The notes below the pieces were generated by a model, which was given only the letters and a program-made list of their open reading frames with translations, searched no databases and was not told the DNA's origin. The translations under genes were made by a program, and so were the position numbers. A stretch of DNA of 64,000 bases from Utricularia gibba (lineage: Eukaryota; Streptophyta; Magnoliopsida; Lamiales; Lentibulariaceae): contig NEEC01000014.1 in NCBI GenBank assembly GCA_002189035.1, positions 1,924,501 through 1,988,500 of the forward strand, in the 5' to 3' direction. Shown here in pieces: positions 33,238-45,400 of the stretch (its first letter is position 1; every line of letters starts with the position of its first letter).

Positions 33238-35316
33238 ATGGGTGGTTCTCAGAGTCGGGAAGGACTGGAACTTACGGAGTCGGAGTACTCAAGCGAAGAA
33301 GAGGAAGAGGAATTGAAAAATTACGAGAATCAAGCGGAACTGGAGGTGGGTACGGCGACGCTGGACGAGGTTGATGCGAGATTACGAGAGTTGAAGCTGA
33401 AATATCACAAGGATTCCATGGCTTCGCTGAAAAAAACTAAAGCCAACGTGGTAAATAGTGTTAAGCTTTATCTTCATATTGGGGGAAACTCACCGACGGC
33501 GAAGTGGGTGGTTTCAGAGAAGCTGACTTGTTACAAATTTGTGAAGAAGTCGGCGATTGATGACGAGGAGGGTGATGAACTGGGATTCGGTGATGGATTT
33601 TGGGTTTTGGAGGTGGGCAAGAAGATAAACGTGAAGGTTTCCACGGATTTGCAGATGAAATTCTTTGGGGATCAGAGAAGGGTCGATTTTCTTGATCGTG
33701 GAGTTTGGGCTTTGAGATTTTTCTCAGATGCTGAGTATAGGCGTTTTGTGACTAAGTTTCAGGACTGTCTGTTTGAAAACGCTTATGGTTTGAGAGCCAC
33801 TGAGGAAAACAAAGTGAAAACTTATGGGAAGGAGTTTATTGGTTGGGTGAAGCCAGAGGCATCAGACGATTCTGTTTGGGAGAACGCAGATGATGGTATA
33901 TGGAAACAGAGGGATAGGGAAACCAGAGACTGGTTGAAGGAATTTGAAGAATCCACACCAGTTGGGGGAATTCAGACCTTAGCTTTAGGAGCATTGGATA
34001 AGAGCTTTTTAGTAAGTGATTCTGGTGTTCAAGTTGTGAAGAATTTTGGTCATGGAATTCATGGGAAAGGAGTTTATGTGAAACTCGAAAATGGGAATCT
34101 GGGATCAAACTCGGCAACACCAAAGAAGCCTCTTCTGATGAGAGGAGAAACGAACATGATGCTGATGAGTCCCTTGAAGGATGGGAAACCTCACGCTACA
34201 GGGGTTCAACAGTTGGATATTGAAACTGGGAAAATTGTTACGCAGTGGAAGTTTGGAAAAGATGGAACTGACATTACAATGAGGGATATAACTAGTGATT
34301 CAAAGGGTTCTCAGCTTGATCCTTCGGAGTCAACCTTCTTGGGTTTGGATGAAAATAGACTTTGCCAATGGGATATGCGTGATAGAAAGGGAATAGTTCA
34401 GAGTGTGGCAACTTCTAACTCACCAGTTCTTCATTGGACTCAAGGTCACCAGTTTTCCAGAGGCACTAATTTTCAATGCTTTGCAACTGCTGGTGATGGA
34501 TCTATCGTCGTCGGATCGGCTGACGGGAAAATAAGGTTGTATTCGAAGAGTTCAATGAGGCAGGCGAAAACTGCATTCCCTGGTCTTGGTTCACCGATTA
34601 CATCTGTTGATGTTACGCACGATGGGAAGTGGGTGCTGGGAACTACAGATACGTATTTGATCTTGATATCCACTTTGTTTACTGATAAAGATGGGAAAAC
34701 CAAGACTGGTTTTTCTGGTCGAATGGGGCACAGAATCCCAGCTCCAAGATTGCTGAAACTCAACCCTCTGGATTCGCATTTGGCCGGAGCTGCTAGCAAG
34801 TTTCACGGTGGCCATTTCTCTTGGGTAAGTATCACAAAAGCCATCAACTTGTGTCTTTGCTTACTTACGCATTAGATTTTCCTACGTGTTCTCTGTGTAA
34901 GTAAAATTCTCAGATGGGTGTTAGTGAGTTTTGGGTAAATTTCAAGTCTTTAGAATTGCTTTATACATACATCAATGTGCCTATTCATGGCTAACTCAGT
35001 AATGCTTATTTGAATAAACCTTCTTCTTTTTCAGGTAACAGAAAGTGGGAAACAAGAGAAATATCTGGTGGCAACAGTCGGCAATTTCAGCGTGGTATGG
35101 AACTTCCAACAGGTGAAAAACAGTGGACATGGATGCTATCAGAATCAGAATGAGCAACAGCTCAAGAGCTGCTACTGCTACAAAATCGTTCTGAAAGATG
35201 AGTCCATCATCGAGAGCCGTTTCATGCACGACAAATTCTCAGCGAAAGATTCTCTGGAGGCTCCTCTGGTCGTCGCTACTCCTCTCAAAGTCACCTCCTT
35301 CACTGCCAAGACATGA
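33238..35316 (+). CDS. CYPRO4: VID27-like protein (CYPRO4), WD40-type propeller
   Basis: Two exons, 33238-34824 and 35035-35316, 622 residues, as expected for plant VID27 homologues. The N-terminus MGGSQS (a possible N-myristoylation site) is followed by an acidic stretch ([13 protein letters not shown]). A PH-like part covers about residues 70-200 ([20 protein letters not shown]). The VID27 core follows: [79 protein letters not shown] and [26 protein letters not shown], which are WD40-like blades. The name comes from cynara (artichoke) CYPRO4 and from yeast vacuolar import and degradation 27; its job in plants is poorly known. Corresponds to At3g19240. Confidence 0.94.
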
Positions 35317-35890
35317 TGATGCAGGGGTTGTTCAGTTATCTCCCTTCGCTTTAGTGTACACCTGTGTAGTAAGAGGAAGATGACAAGTAGGATCCTGTTT
35401 TGTAGTTGTATTTGTAACCCATATTCAAAGTAGGTCCGCAAAAGGCACATGAATATGATTCCTTTGTAATCACATCAAAAGGCTCCACTTTGAGTCAGAA
35501 ACAAGTTGGTTCACAAAGAAGTGGAACATGCGTCTTTCATAGGGATCCACAAGGCAAATTCACGGTCACAAAGCACCCCAATTTTGATACAACTCGATGT
35601 GTGTAGGGAGTGAGCTCGATCTCAACACTCCACATACACCTTGTCCAGTTGCAGTATTGGAAAGTTGTGGTTTTGAACAGGCTCAAAAGATGCATAGAGA
35701 AGATGCACACGGCCACCACTTGAATCAAAACCGTGTGCCCACCTTATTCCATTTGTCTCTTTTGGTTCAGCCCCACAGGCAAAGTTGTTTATTCTGCCTT
35801 ATCGTATAGGCATACAACTGAACATATTCGCTGATCATTCAGCTATAAGAAACCACATATCCTCTGTTTCTGTTACTTAGCTGCTCCAAG
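35317..35890. other. Intergenic between VID27 and CML genes
   Basis: VID27 3' flank and CML promoter. No gene or repeat seen. Confidence 0.5.
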
Positions 35891-36433
35891 ATGCCGACCA
35901 CCTATCGTGATCTTGAGTTTAATCTTTCAAAACACAAGTTTCTGAAGAAGCCCTCCAGACTTTTTAAGAAGAGTTCCAGTTTCTTGCCTGTTTATCACCC
36001 GAATACAACCGAACTGCGGCAAGTTTTCGACAAATTTGACTCCAACAGAGATGGTAAAATCTCTCCTGATGAGTACAAGGCAGTCCTGAGGGCAATGGGG
36101 AAAGAGACCGGAATAGCGGTCGAGGTGCAGAGGATATTCGAGGCTGCTGACATGAATCATGATGGATTCATAGATTTCAAGGAGTTTGTGGAAGTGCACA
36201 AGTTTGAAGGGGTAAAAACCGCAGACCTGCATCGCGCGTTTCAGGCATTTGACAGAAACAATGATGGGAAAATCACCGCAGAGGAAGTTCATGAGATGCT
36301 GAACAAGCTCGGGGAAAGATGCTCCTTGGGAGACTGCAGGAGGATGGTGAACGCAGTGGATGCCAATGGGGATGGGGTGATAGATTATGATGAGTTCCTT
36401 AGAATGACCACAAGAACCATGATCATTAACTAG
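35891..36433 (+). CDS. CML30: Calmodulin-like protein with four EF-hands (CML30 type)
   Basis: Intronless, 180 residues. A basic N-terminal extension of about 37 residues (KHKFLKKPSRLFKKSSSFLP) precedes two pairs of EF-hands. The 12-residue loops are DSNRDGKISPDE, DMNHDGFIDFKE, DRNNDGKITAEE and DANGDGVIDYDE; all four keep the acidic residues at positions 1, 3 or 5 and 12 and should bind calcium. CMLs are plant calcium sensors that relay signals to targets. The basic, hydrophobic-poor N-terminus could direct the protein to mitochondria (known for CML30 in Arabidopsis), but this is inferred. The CML30 assignment leans on its tail-to-tail place beside the DYW2-like gene, as in Arabidopsis At2g15680/At2g15690. 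Confidence 0.88.
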   Translation: MPTTYRDLEFNLSKHKFLKKPSRLFKKSSSFLPVYHPNTTELRQVFDKFDSNRDGKISPDEYKAVLRAMGKETGIAVEVQRIFEAADMNHDGFIDFKEFVEVHKFEGVKTADLHRAFQAFDRNNDGKITAEEVHEMLNKLGERCSLGDCRRMVNAVDANGDGVIDYDEFLRMTTRTMIIN

Positions 36434-36715
36434 CAGCAGCATGTGGATTTCCTATTTCACCTGCACTTGTATTCATCAAGAATCAATGCAACTACAATAA
36501 ATCAACGTCATATGAACTTGGAAGTTGCTCCAGAAGCATTAATAAGATACGAACACGCTGAAGGAGGACCTGAATGTGTAGCTCCAATGATTTCATTCAC
36601 ATGAAGCAAAAGATCACAGCAGTTACAATGACGTTGGGGAGAAGCTTCATCCACATGATTTTTGTTTTGTTTTCCAAAGGCTAAGAAGCACAAATATCAA
36701 GCCTGAAGAAGGATC

Positions 36716-38508
36716 TTACCAATAGTCATTGCAAGAGCATTTTCCATCCTTGAAGTGATGGAATCTTTTGTTGTCTCTAACAATCAGTTCTCTGCCAACT
36801 ATTCTGGACATGATCTTTATGGCATTGTGACAATCACCACATATACGTAAATTTTTAATGATCCGTAGGGGTGTTCTAGCTGGAGTGCTAATGAGACCAT
36901 AAGCAATTGCCAAACGCTCACTGTGGTACAGCAGTGCTTGTTCCTTTGCTTCCTGATCAATGTCATGAAGGACATACCTTGTGTCAGGTACATAAGCTTG
37001 TTCTTTCTTGGCAGCTCTTATCTTCTCTTCATCTTTGTAAAGAGTAAGATTGCGGAACTCTGGTATCCTGTTCCTCCCCACGAGCATATTTATAGCAGTC
37101 TGTTTCCTGGGAGGAGGCGTGGGAATCTTATTAGCCACAGACTTAGAAGAGTCAATACCGACCATTAACTCTTCACAACGATCCTCAAGATCAATATCTC
37201 CATGAATGCGAGCATAGTTCATCATAGCCTCCCACATGACAGCTGGTGGCTGAAATGGGAGATCTTCAATGTATGAAAAGGCCTCATCAAGATGCCCTGA
37301 CTTTGCTAGGACACCTAAAAGTCCCAAATAATGCTCAACACCAGGTTGAATCCCATAATCATTCTTCATTGATTCAAAATGTAGAAAGCCCTCTTCAATA
37401 GCATCAGCATTAGCACAAGCTTCTAAAACAGCAAGAAAAGTCTGCTCATTCGGCATTAAACCCACAGTTCTCATGTGTTCAAACAACGCTAATCCATCGT
37501 CCCCCAATCCATTTGTGGCATACCCATAAATCATCAAATGCCAGGAATCCATATTTCTTTCAAGCATATGATCGAAAACTCTGCGAGCATCTGTCATACT
37601 TCCGCACTTCGAGTACATCTCCAGCACCTTGTTATTCAGCAGTAAATTAGTCCTGAACGTCGATCTCAAGAAATAGTCGTGCACTTTCTTAGCATCCTCA
37701 AATTTCTTTGAATTTCCGCAAAGCTGAAAAAGCAAATCAAAGCACTCCGAGTTTGCACGCTCACCCTTATCCATGTATTCAATCACCTCTTTCACCTTAC
37801 CCTCCTGGCACAATCTCAGTAAATCAACAGCATTGGGAGGCGCACCAGCACTTTGAACTTGATTATTCACATCAACTCCCTTGTTTTGAACTTGGTAGTT
37901 CCCAACGGACGCATCATGTGACATGCCCAGGTTCGAATTCACCGGTTGAGTCTTACCCGAAAACGCATTCTGATAATTATCGCCCCTTCGTTGATCTAAA
38001 CCAACACTAGGATAATTTTGGCCATGATTCCGATTACTCCGAAAGGACTGGCTCTGACCACCTCGTTGGGGAGGATAACTTGTATCCACATTCGGTGTTT
38101 GATTGTTTGCATAACCTTGATATTGACTCTGACGCGGAATACCAACATTTCCCCAGAAGTGGGGAAACTACCATTCGGATGATACCCCTCTCTTTGAAAA
38201 TTAGGGTTTGTCCCTCCTTGCATGGCGTTACCTTGCCCAGAAATTGAAGTCCCCGGATTCATCCAACCGCTGTTTTGGCTCTCATTGTTCCAATGTGTCC
38301 ACTGATCACCAGGTCTCTGACTCGATCCTAACGAAGAATTTGAAGGCTGAGAATTCACTCCCCGGAAACTGTCGGGAAACGCGGAGGCCGACAGAGCTCT
38401 GAAAGCAGTGCAAGAATGAACCCGGCTCAGTGTTTTGCTTACTGAATTGAAATTGATACCACGTGCCGAAAATTGAGGTCTCATGATACGTGAAAGCGGA
38501 GACGCCAT
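36716..38508 (-). CDS. DYW2: DYW-type PPR protein, DYW2-like, organellar RNA editing; apparent frameshift
   Basis: Intronless, about 597 residues with one base restored. N-terminus ([17 protein letters not shown]) looks like an organelle presequence; then a long Gln/Asn/Gly-rich region. PPR repeats follow ([69 protein letters not shown]). The C-terminus carries the DYW domain: [12 protein letters not shown] (His and Glu of the deaminase-like zinc site), CGDCHNAIK and CSCNDYW. DYW2 is a separate editing factor that supplies deaminase activity to E+-type PPR proteins in both organelles. The frame breaks where the C run at 38151-38154 (four) should be five; then [14 protein letters not shown] reads through. 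Up to the break and after it, the two halves are collinear with the family. Corresponds to At2g15690. Confidence 0.9.
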
Positions 38509-39473
38509 TGTTTTCTCTTTGGAAAGCTAAACCTGATACCTTCAGAACCAACGAACCAGACCTAGCTCCAGAGATAACAGTCAACAGCACCTACGCCAGA
38601 CGTAAATCCAGACGAAGATTCAAAAGAAAGCCCATATTTAATGACCTAAGCCCAATTGAAGACCTGGTCCAGGTTCCATAGCACACCCAAAACACCCAAA
38701 TCAGACAAGATTCAGGAATGAGGTTATATCCAGCATGCCCAAACGTTGATCCAGATGAAGCCCAATTTTCGGCAGATCGAAGAACCCCATATCCTTCATT
38801 CGCGATCATCGGCGCCCGGGATTCAGTTCCGATCACTCTTTCTCGCCTGGTGCAGGGAACTCCGGCGACAACGACGAATTCCGACATACTTATTCTCGTT
38901 TCAATTCACAGAGGCTATCTAAATAAAAACAGGTGAGATCTGAATATCTGAACCTTCTAAAGCAGAAAAGGAATGCCACAAACCTCTTCGATATGCAGAA
39001 CTGTATTAGTGGCAGAGTAAAACGCAGGGATGATGAAATATTCACAGCTACATTATATCACTCAGCTCGCTGCCCTTTACAACAATCACAATTTCAAGCA
39101 TAATTATATGCAAGAGAAGATGCGTCTGTGCTAAAGTTTTGAGACATACGCATGTACAAAATGAGGAGATGGGGCCATCAACAGCCCCAAACTCAGAAGA
39201 GCTTCTAGGATATTTACAACTGGCTTCTTGATCCCACCCACCAATCTGTATATATACAACATTGGAACACCTGAAATGCAGAAACTTGATGTAGCATCCT
39301 TTCAATTTTGATAGAAACATTGGATGTGCTCCAACCGTGAAAGGCGAATTCATTACCTGAAACTAGGCAGAGACATTCACCGTGTTTTCTCTGAGCAATT
39401 GATGGCAGATGTGCGTGCGGTGCTTTGGTTCTGTCTCACGGGTTGGCTTCTATCAATCAAAAACTAAGTCTAT
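38509..39473. other. Intergenic: DYW2 promoter and ATG2 3' flank
   Basis: Site II elements (TGGGCT on the minus strand) at 38629-38634, 38649-38654 and 38759-38764 lie in the likely DYW2 promoter, typical of genes for mitochondrial and plastid proteins. The ATG2 3' UTR occupies the right part. An open minus frame at 38591-38887 has no recognised content and is not called. Confidence 0.5.
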
Positions 39474-42400
39474 CTACTGCATGGATTCGTTGGAAGAGGG
39501 GCTACCCAAGTATTTTTCCATTGATTCTCTCATGTGCTCAGGATCGAGACTGCCATACAGAGTAACCGCTGTGAAATGGAACTGAAGTAGGAAAAGAATG
39601 GAGATGAAAGTAATACTGAATAGAGATTAGCGGACCTATTTCTGAAGCCCAGAAGAGCACAATGTACAGCACGTGCTGCAGCAGAAGCTGGGGCAACTGC
39701 GGCAGCAGGAGCAGATTGCACAGCGGTCACCAAAGTACATCCAACGCCGGCACCACGCTGGTATTTTTTTATGGGAGTCTGAACCAAAGCAGAAGCTGTT
39801 TTACCAAGACCATCAGTGATGCTCTGGCAAGCCTACCAATAAAACAGCAGTCATTTCAAACTCAAATAGCCGCAGGAAAGTCTTTGAAAGCTGCGTGAGT
39901 GTATGTATAGTAGTGATGGATAAAAGCATGATAATAAGCTATGACGAGAAGGAGTCGAAAGAATAACCTGTTGAATTCCCTGTTGAGCATCACTGGGTTG
40001 ATTAATTTTCACACTTGCAGCAGCCTTGCTTTCAATCTGCCATGGCGCAGAGGGTGGAATATTGGCAAGGAGATACTCAGCTTGAAGGAGGATATTATGA
40101 GCTCCTGCTGCCAAATGTACTCCAAGCTCGATTGCTTCAATAGAAATACTTCTAAGGAATGCAAATGTACCTGTACCAATAACAGTGACCAGGATATGGT
40201 TTTCAGCGTAGAAAGAGAAGAAGACTGTTACCATATTCAACTTGTTCAGAATGTGCAATATAAATAGCAACAGAAATTGATGATAAAACAGCGTTAGACC
40301 GAATTAGAGAATTCTGAGCATATTTCATTAAATCTCTCAACCCAAAGATAGCTTTGGGGGTAAGCGATCATTTTCACTAATTTCAGAAGGAAACCCACCT
40401 GATGCTACTGTTCAATAATTCGTTGTGCTAATTTACATCCACATACTCAGCAAAAATAAGCAACAAGCACGAAAAATGAGCAAAAGCAGAGCTACAGGAC
40501 CTAATATGTAAGTGGATGGAGTATAGCAGTGAGATCCGTATATAGGATGAGAACTCAAAGATAATCTAATAAATGAAACATGCTGCCTGCACCAGTGTAC
40601 CTCGCTGCATCCCCCTGAGCAAACCATGATCCTCTTTATAACCCTTCACAGGCAAAGACACCAGTTTTGCGGCTCCAGAACCGACAGAAACTATCGATTT
40701 GATGGGTGGAAGACCTTTCAACAATTTGTGGATCTGCATATGGAGGACATGATCAGACCTAGTGCATGCAAGAACAAGAACTTCAGACATGAGGGTCACA
40801 GCAGATGGTATTGCACCTGATTTTGGGATATGTCTTCTAACCATTCCCCCAATATCGTTTCCAAAACACTGTTCAAACCATAGTGACCAACCCCTTGGAC
40901 CCGTTTAAGGTGTAATTCCACACCCTGTATCACAAAGCATCATAAACTATGGTTATTAGTTAATTTAGTATGGCCCAATTGGAACCAGTTTTTTAAAGAG
41001 ACAAAAAACCTTGTATGATTAGACTCGAATATATATTTACCTTCCAGGGTACAAGATTAACTAGTTCAACATACTTGCCACCTCTAAGTGCACTTAAGTC
41101 AACACGAGATGGATGGTAATCAACTCGAATCGTGAATGGCAGAATATCAAATTTCTGTAAGGAAACAAAGAAATGTGAGCAAAATATAGATACGCTTGAC
41201 TAAAATGTTCTGTTTGTGTAGCACAACAAATAACTAAAACCAAAACTCCGCCTTTCCTGGAAATAAGGCAGGAATGCCTCTTTGTTGATGGTAGCAGTTT
41301 GAATGCTGTCAGTCTCCTGAAATGGTTCAGCTGAATTACAAAGACCCATGGTTTTAGCTTCATAAGTCTCAGCAGACAAATTGTTTTCTCCGAAAAAGCC
41401 AATGAGAAAATCAAGTTGGCTTTGGTGGAGATGAAGCCGCATTGGAAGTAAACTAATGCATAATCTGGTAAGAAAAAGCAGAAAATAAGAAAAATATGGG
41501 CCACAGATGAATAAAAGAGAAATACAGCTGATACGAGAAAACATAAAATCAATACAAATACAGGAGCAATTAAAGAAGATGAACACTGTTTCTGGGATCT
41601 GGCTGATGAAAAAGAAAACCATGTATGGCATCATGCAGACACTGCTTAAAGTCCAAGGAATGTATACTTAGTGCAGGCGTTAAAAATATTTGAGGAAATT
41701 GGAAACCCATATTTGGATGCCAGTGGATTGATTGCAGACTAAAATTCTCACACCCCATCCAAGAGCTTGCCTCATGGAAGGTGTAGATGAATCAGCTGAT
41801 GTCTTAAACTGAACCTCCAACTTTCTCATATCCTTATAAAATCCAGCCAACCCATATGTCCCAACCAGAAAAATCAGGAAACATCATGCAAACTGACAGA
41901 AGTTGGGCAGCAATAGACTTGCTCATGAGGAAAGAAAAAGCATACCTGTTTTCTTCTACACGAATTGAAGGGTTTGGCCGAACCGTTTCCAAATTTATCT
42001 TCAAAGCATCAGAAGCGAATTTTCTTGGATGCTTTTTTGATCGGTAATACCCAAGCACCTTGATCAAGAAAATTATGCCACATGATACCAAAAAAGATTT
42101 TATTTTGTACTAGATAATTAAAATGAAATAGAAATTTCGCATTTACCAGTTTCCATGGAGCATTAACACTTCTGTCATTGAGGCACACATCCTGAATGGT
42201 AAGACAAAGCTCAGATGAGCATATTCCACCATAAGGGTAAACCACATACCCTACCCCTATTCCAGATAATGCAAGCTCCAAACAAAGAGTAGAATCTCGT
42301 GCACGATTCCTAGTGGATTCAAGAGCAGCATTCTGAATATTTGGCCAATCTGAACCACCATGCAATTCCCATACAACATTCAAGTTTTTAAAAATAATGG

Positions 42401-45400
42401 AGCCTTCAGCGTTATCAACGTCACTTCTAGAACCCTCAGAGTTCAAAGATTTCAACATTCTAGACTGCTCAACTTTGGAAGTGTGATTTTCTAGTATGTT
42501 TAAAGACCTATCAACATACCACCTAGCACTTCCTGTTTGATCCTCACTAATATCACAATTGCAGTTTTCAGAAATCTCATGCTGTGAACCAAGTTGGGGG
42601 AGAGGATGGAAATCAGCCGAGAAATATTCTTCTATAAAGTCGGAGATATTTTCATCTCCTGATAAAGACCTGTATGCTGATACAGGAGAATCATCAACAG
42701 AAGACGCAGAAGTATGCGATTCACATTTTCTTCCATGAAAATCTGAACTCTGATTGAGATTAAAGGTGTCATCACATACTGCATCCATCAAATTGATGCC
42801 CTTCAATCTTTTGTCCATTCCTGAAGTTTCCAATTGACAGGGCATTGGTGCAAACCCACCAATTGATGAGTCATTGTTATTCTCATGCTGATGTTGTACG
42901 TTATTCCATCTATTTTCCAAGTGTACAACATAATCTTCCATATCAGGAGCAAAGAGCACTTGTAGTTGAGTGGACAGTCTTATTAACCCTAAAGTTGTAT
43001 CGTGACACGTATTCAAAATAATATGTGACTCTGCACATTCTACCTCCCATGAATGGCCGTTTGCACAGTTCATCCTAAAAACTAATTCAAGAAGCGCCTC
43101 TTGACCAACTTTCACATACCCAATCTTTCTGAGATATGCGGCACTGTAAACATTGCTAAACTTTCGTTCAGAGGCTTTGGAAATCAGGAAGCCTATATCC
43201 TGCACTCTAATTTTGCATTCCGTTTCCTTGCAGTTAATGGCAGATGTACTTAAAAGTTTCAATGAAGATGCAGCCAACAGGCAGGCAACAAAGGGCTCAG
43301 CCTTGCATTCATTTTTGTTCAGACCAGCTTGTTTGAGTTCTGAACCTTGATAGTCATTCAAGAATTCAGTGCAAGGCTCATAAGTCAATCCAACATCAAT
43401 CATTGTAAAAGAAACAGAGGACCCAGGAGTCTTATCCATACCAATATCATTAGTGCTTTTAGAATTAGATGACTGAAAAGTGAAAAAGGATGAAATTGTT
43501 ACAAACCAATCCAAACGACCTCCAACTGCAACAATAGTGGCACATTTGACTGTAACTGATGTAAAACTATGATTTGTAACAGGATCCCACATATTTAATA
43601 TGACGGAACCTGCATGCCTAGGAGATAAAACATTCAAACCTTCTCCATCACCACGACCACTCACAGAGTTACTGCAGGATATCAGAAGGAACTCCTGATC
43701 ATGACATTCACTGGTAGAGCCCCGCAAACTTCCCTGATGATGGGCTATGTGCAGGAATTTAGTGTCCTCTATGCCACCAATACTAGACACTGAAAGTATT
43801 TCAAACTTATCGACTTGAAGAGTTAGATGAACCCAGGAACCAGGAAGCTCCGAGAACAGGGCAACCTTAACTTCCTTCGTTGGCTCAGTGGCTAATGAAA
43901 ACATCAACGAATCAAGTTCCACCAATAATGAAGTTTGAACAGGAGTCCTTCCCTTATGTTTGACAGATTCATATTCGGAATCAGAAGAGAAACGCTGAAG
44001 CAACTGGTCTAGAAGACTGCACAGGCTCACATATTGACATCTGTCTAGATTGATGTAAACAGCAGGCAACTGCACATGAAACAACAGCTCAGAGCTCAGT
44101 AATATCTCTTGTTTCGTCTGGTGATCAAAATCTTTGTTATCCTGAAGACTGACAACTGATGCAAATTCACTGCTTTTGTCTGCAACACCACTTTCACTTC
44201 TGTTATCTCCTGAAACCAAATTTTTTGCCTTTTTTGCAACCCAAGGGCCAGTTGCGGGACGCCCCTGCCAAAAGACACTAACCAGAGAGAGATTACCAGT
44301 TTCATTAACAATGGAAACAATTTGCTCAATGGAGAATCTAACTTCCTGCCTTCCACATGGTTCAGGTTCGTTCCCAGTGGTCTCTTCAGAAATGGATTGC
44401 AGAAAAAACAGATAGAAATCACTAAAACTCACATCAAGAAAACAGGGAGTGGTGACAGGATGTCTCCTCTTGGCACCAGCAAGTGTTTTCCTAATATCCT
44501 CCCCTCTAGTCTTAGTTGAAGTAATATCGAAGACAATAAAATGGTCGAATGACAAATAGCTGCATGATGCTTTTTTATTCTCTAAAGGGAAACAGAAAAT
44601 TATCCTAGCATTCGGCAGAAAAACATTACCCTCTAGAGGATTATTGGTTGTTAAGCAACTTGACCTTTGACATGAGGATTTCGAACGCTCATCAACGTGT
44701 GAGAATCCATCAATTTTGGCTTCATCATCCACCTGGTAACCCACTTCCCTCTTATCAAAGTCATTTGCTGTGCCTTTCAAATAATCTTGGACTAAACTGA
44801 TCACATCAAAATTCACCCAACAAGCAAATGGTGCAAAAATCAGAGAAAACGATGTTCGTCCATTTATGGATCCAGACAAATTACTGGAATTCATCTTGAA
44901 ATTGCAGTGGGTATCACCAAAAGTTTTGAGTAAATTTATGCTGCTATCATATGAGTTATCTTCGATTTGAGGGAACTTGCTACTGCTCTGGAAGTTCATG
45001 TCAGCGTAATCTGTTGGATGATAAGAACCCATATTTTTCTTGGAGCCCTTAAAATTGTTAAAAGTTGACTGAATACCATCTTGTACTTTTCGCAGAGAGG
45101 TGATCACGTTTCTAATATTTTCAGTGATACCATGCTGGATATCAACCAAATCTTTTTTTGGATATAAATGGTCGTCAATTTGCACATGTTGCACAGTTGC
45201 TTCCAAATCCATCTCTTGCGCACAAACCTGTGTATCTTAGTGATATTCTCATATTAGTCCGAGTGCACAAAATGGCGCTATATATCAATATATCATGCTA
45301 TACTGACATTCTCCAGCAGACATACGTACCTGACATGAGACAGATACGCCCACGAAATGGGCACATAAACAATGTAGGTGGGAACCATTACACGTCTTAT

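Noticed and set aside
38591-38887. Minus-strand open frame of 98 codons
   Set aside because: Lies in the DYW2 promoter zone; no conserved motif and no splice-linked exon.
41760-41830. An additional ATG2 exon in the 41465-41945 intron
   Set aside because: The flanking exons join directly in phase (EENR to [14 protein letters not shown]), as in homologues; no splice pair supports more coding.
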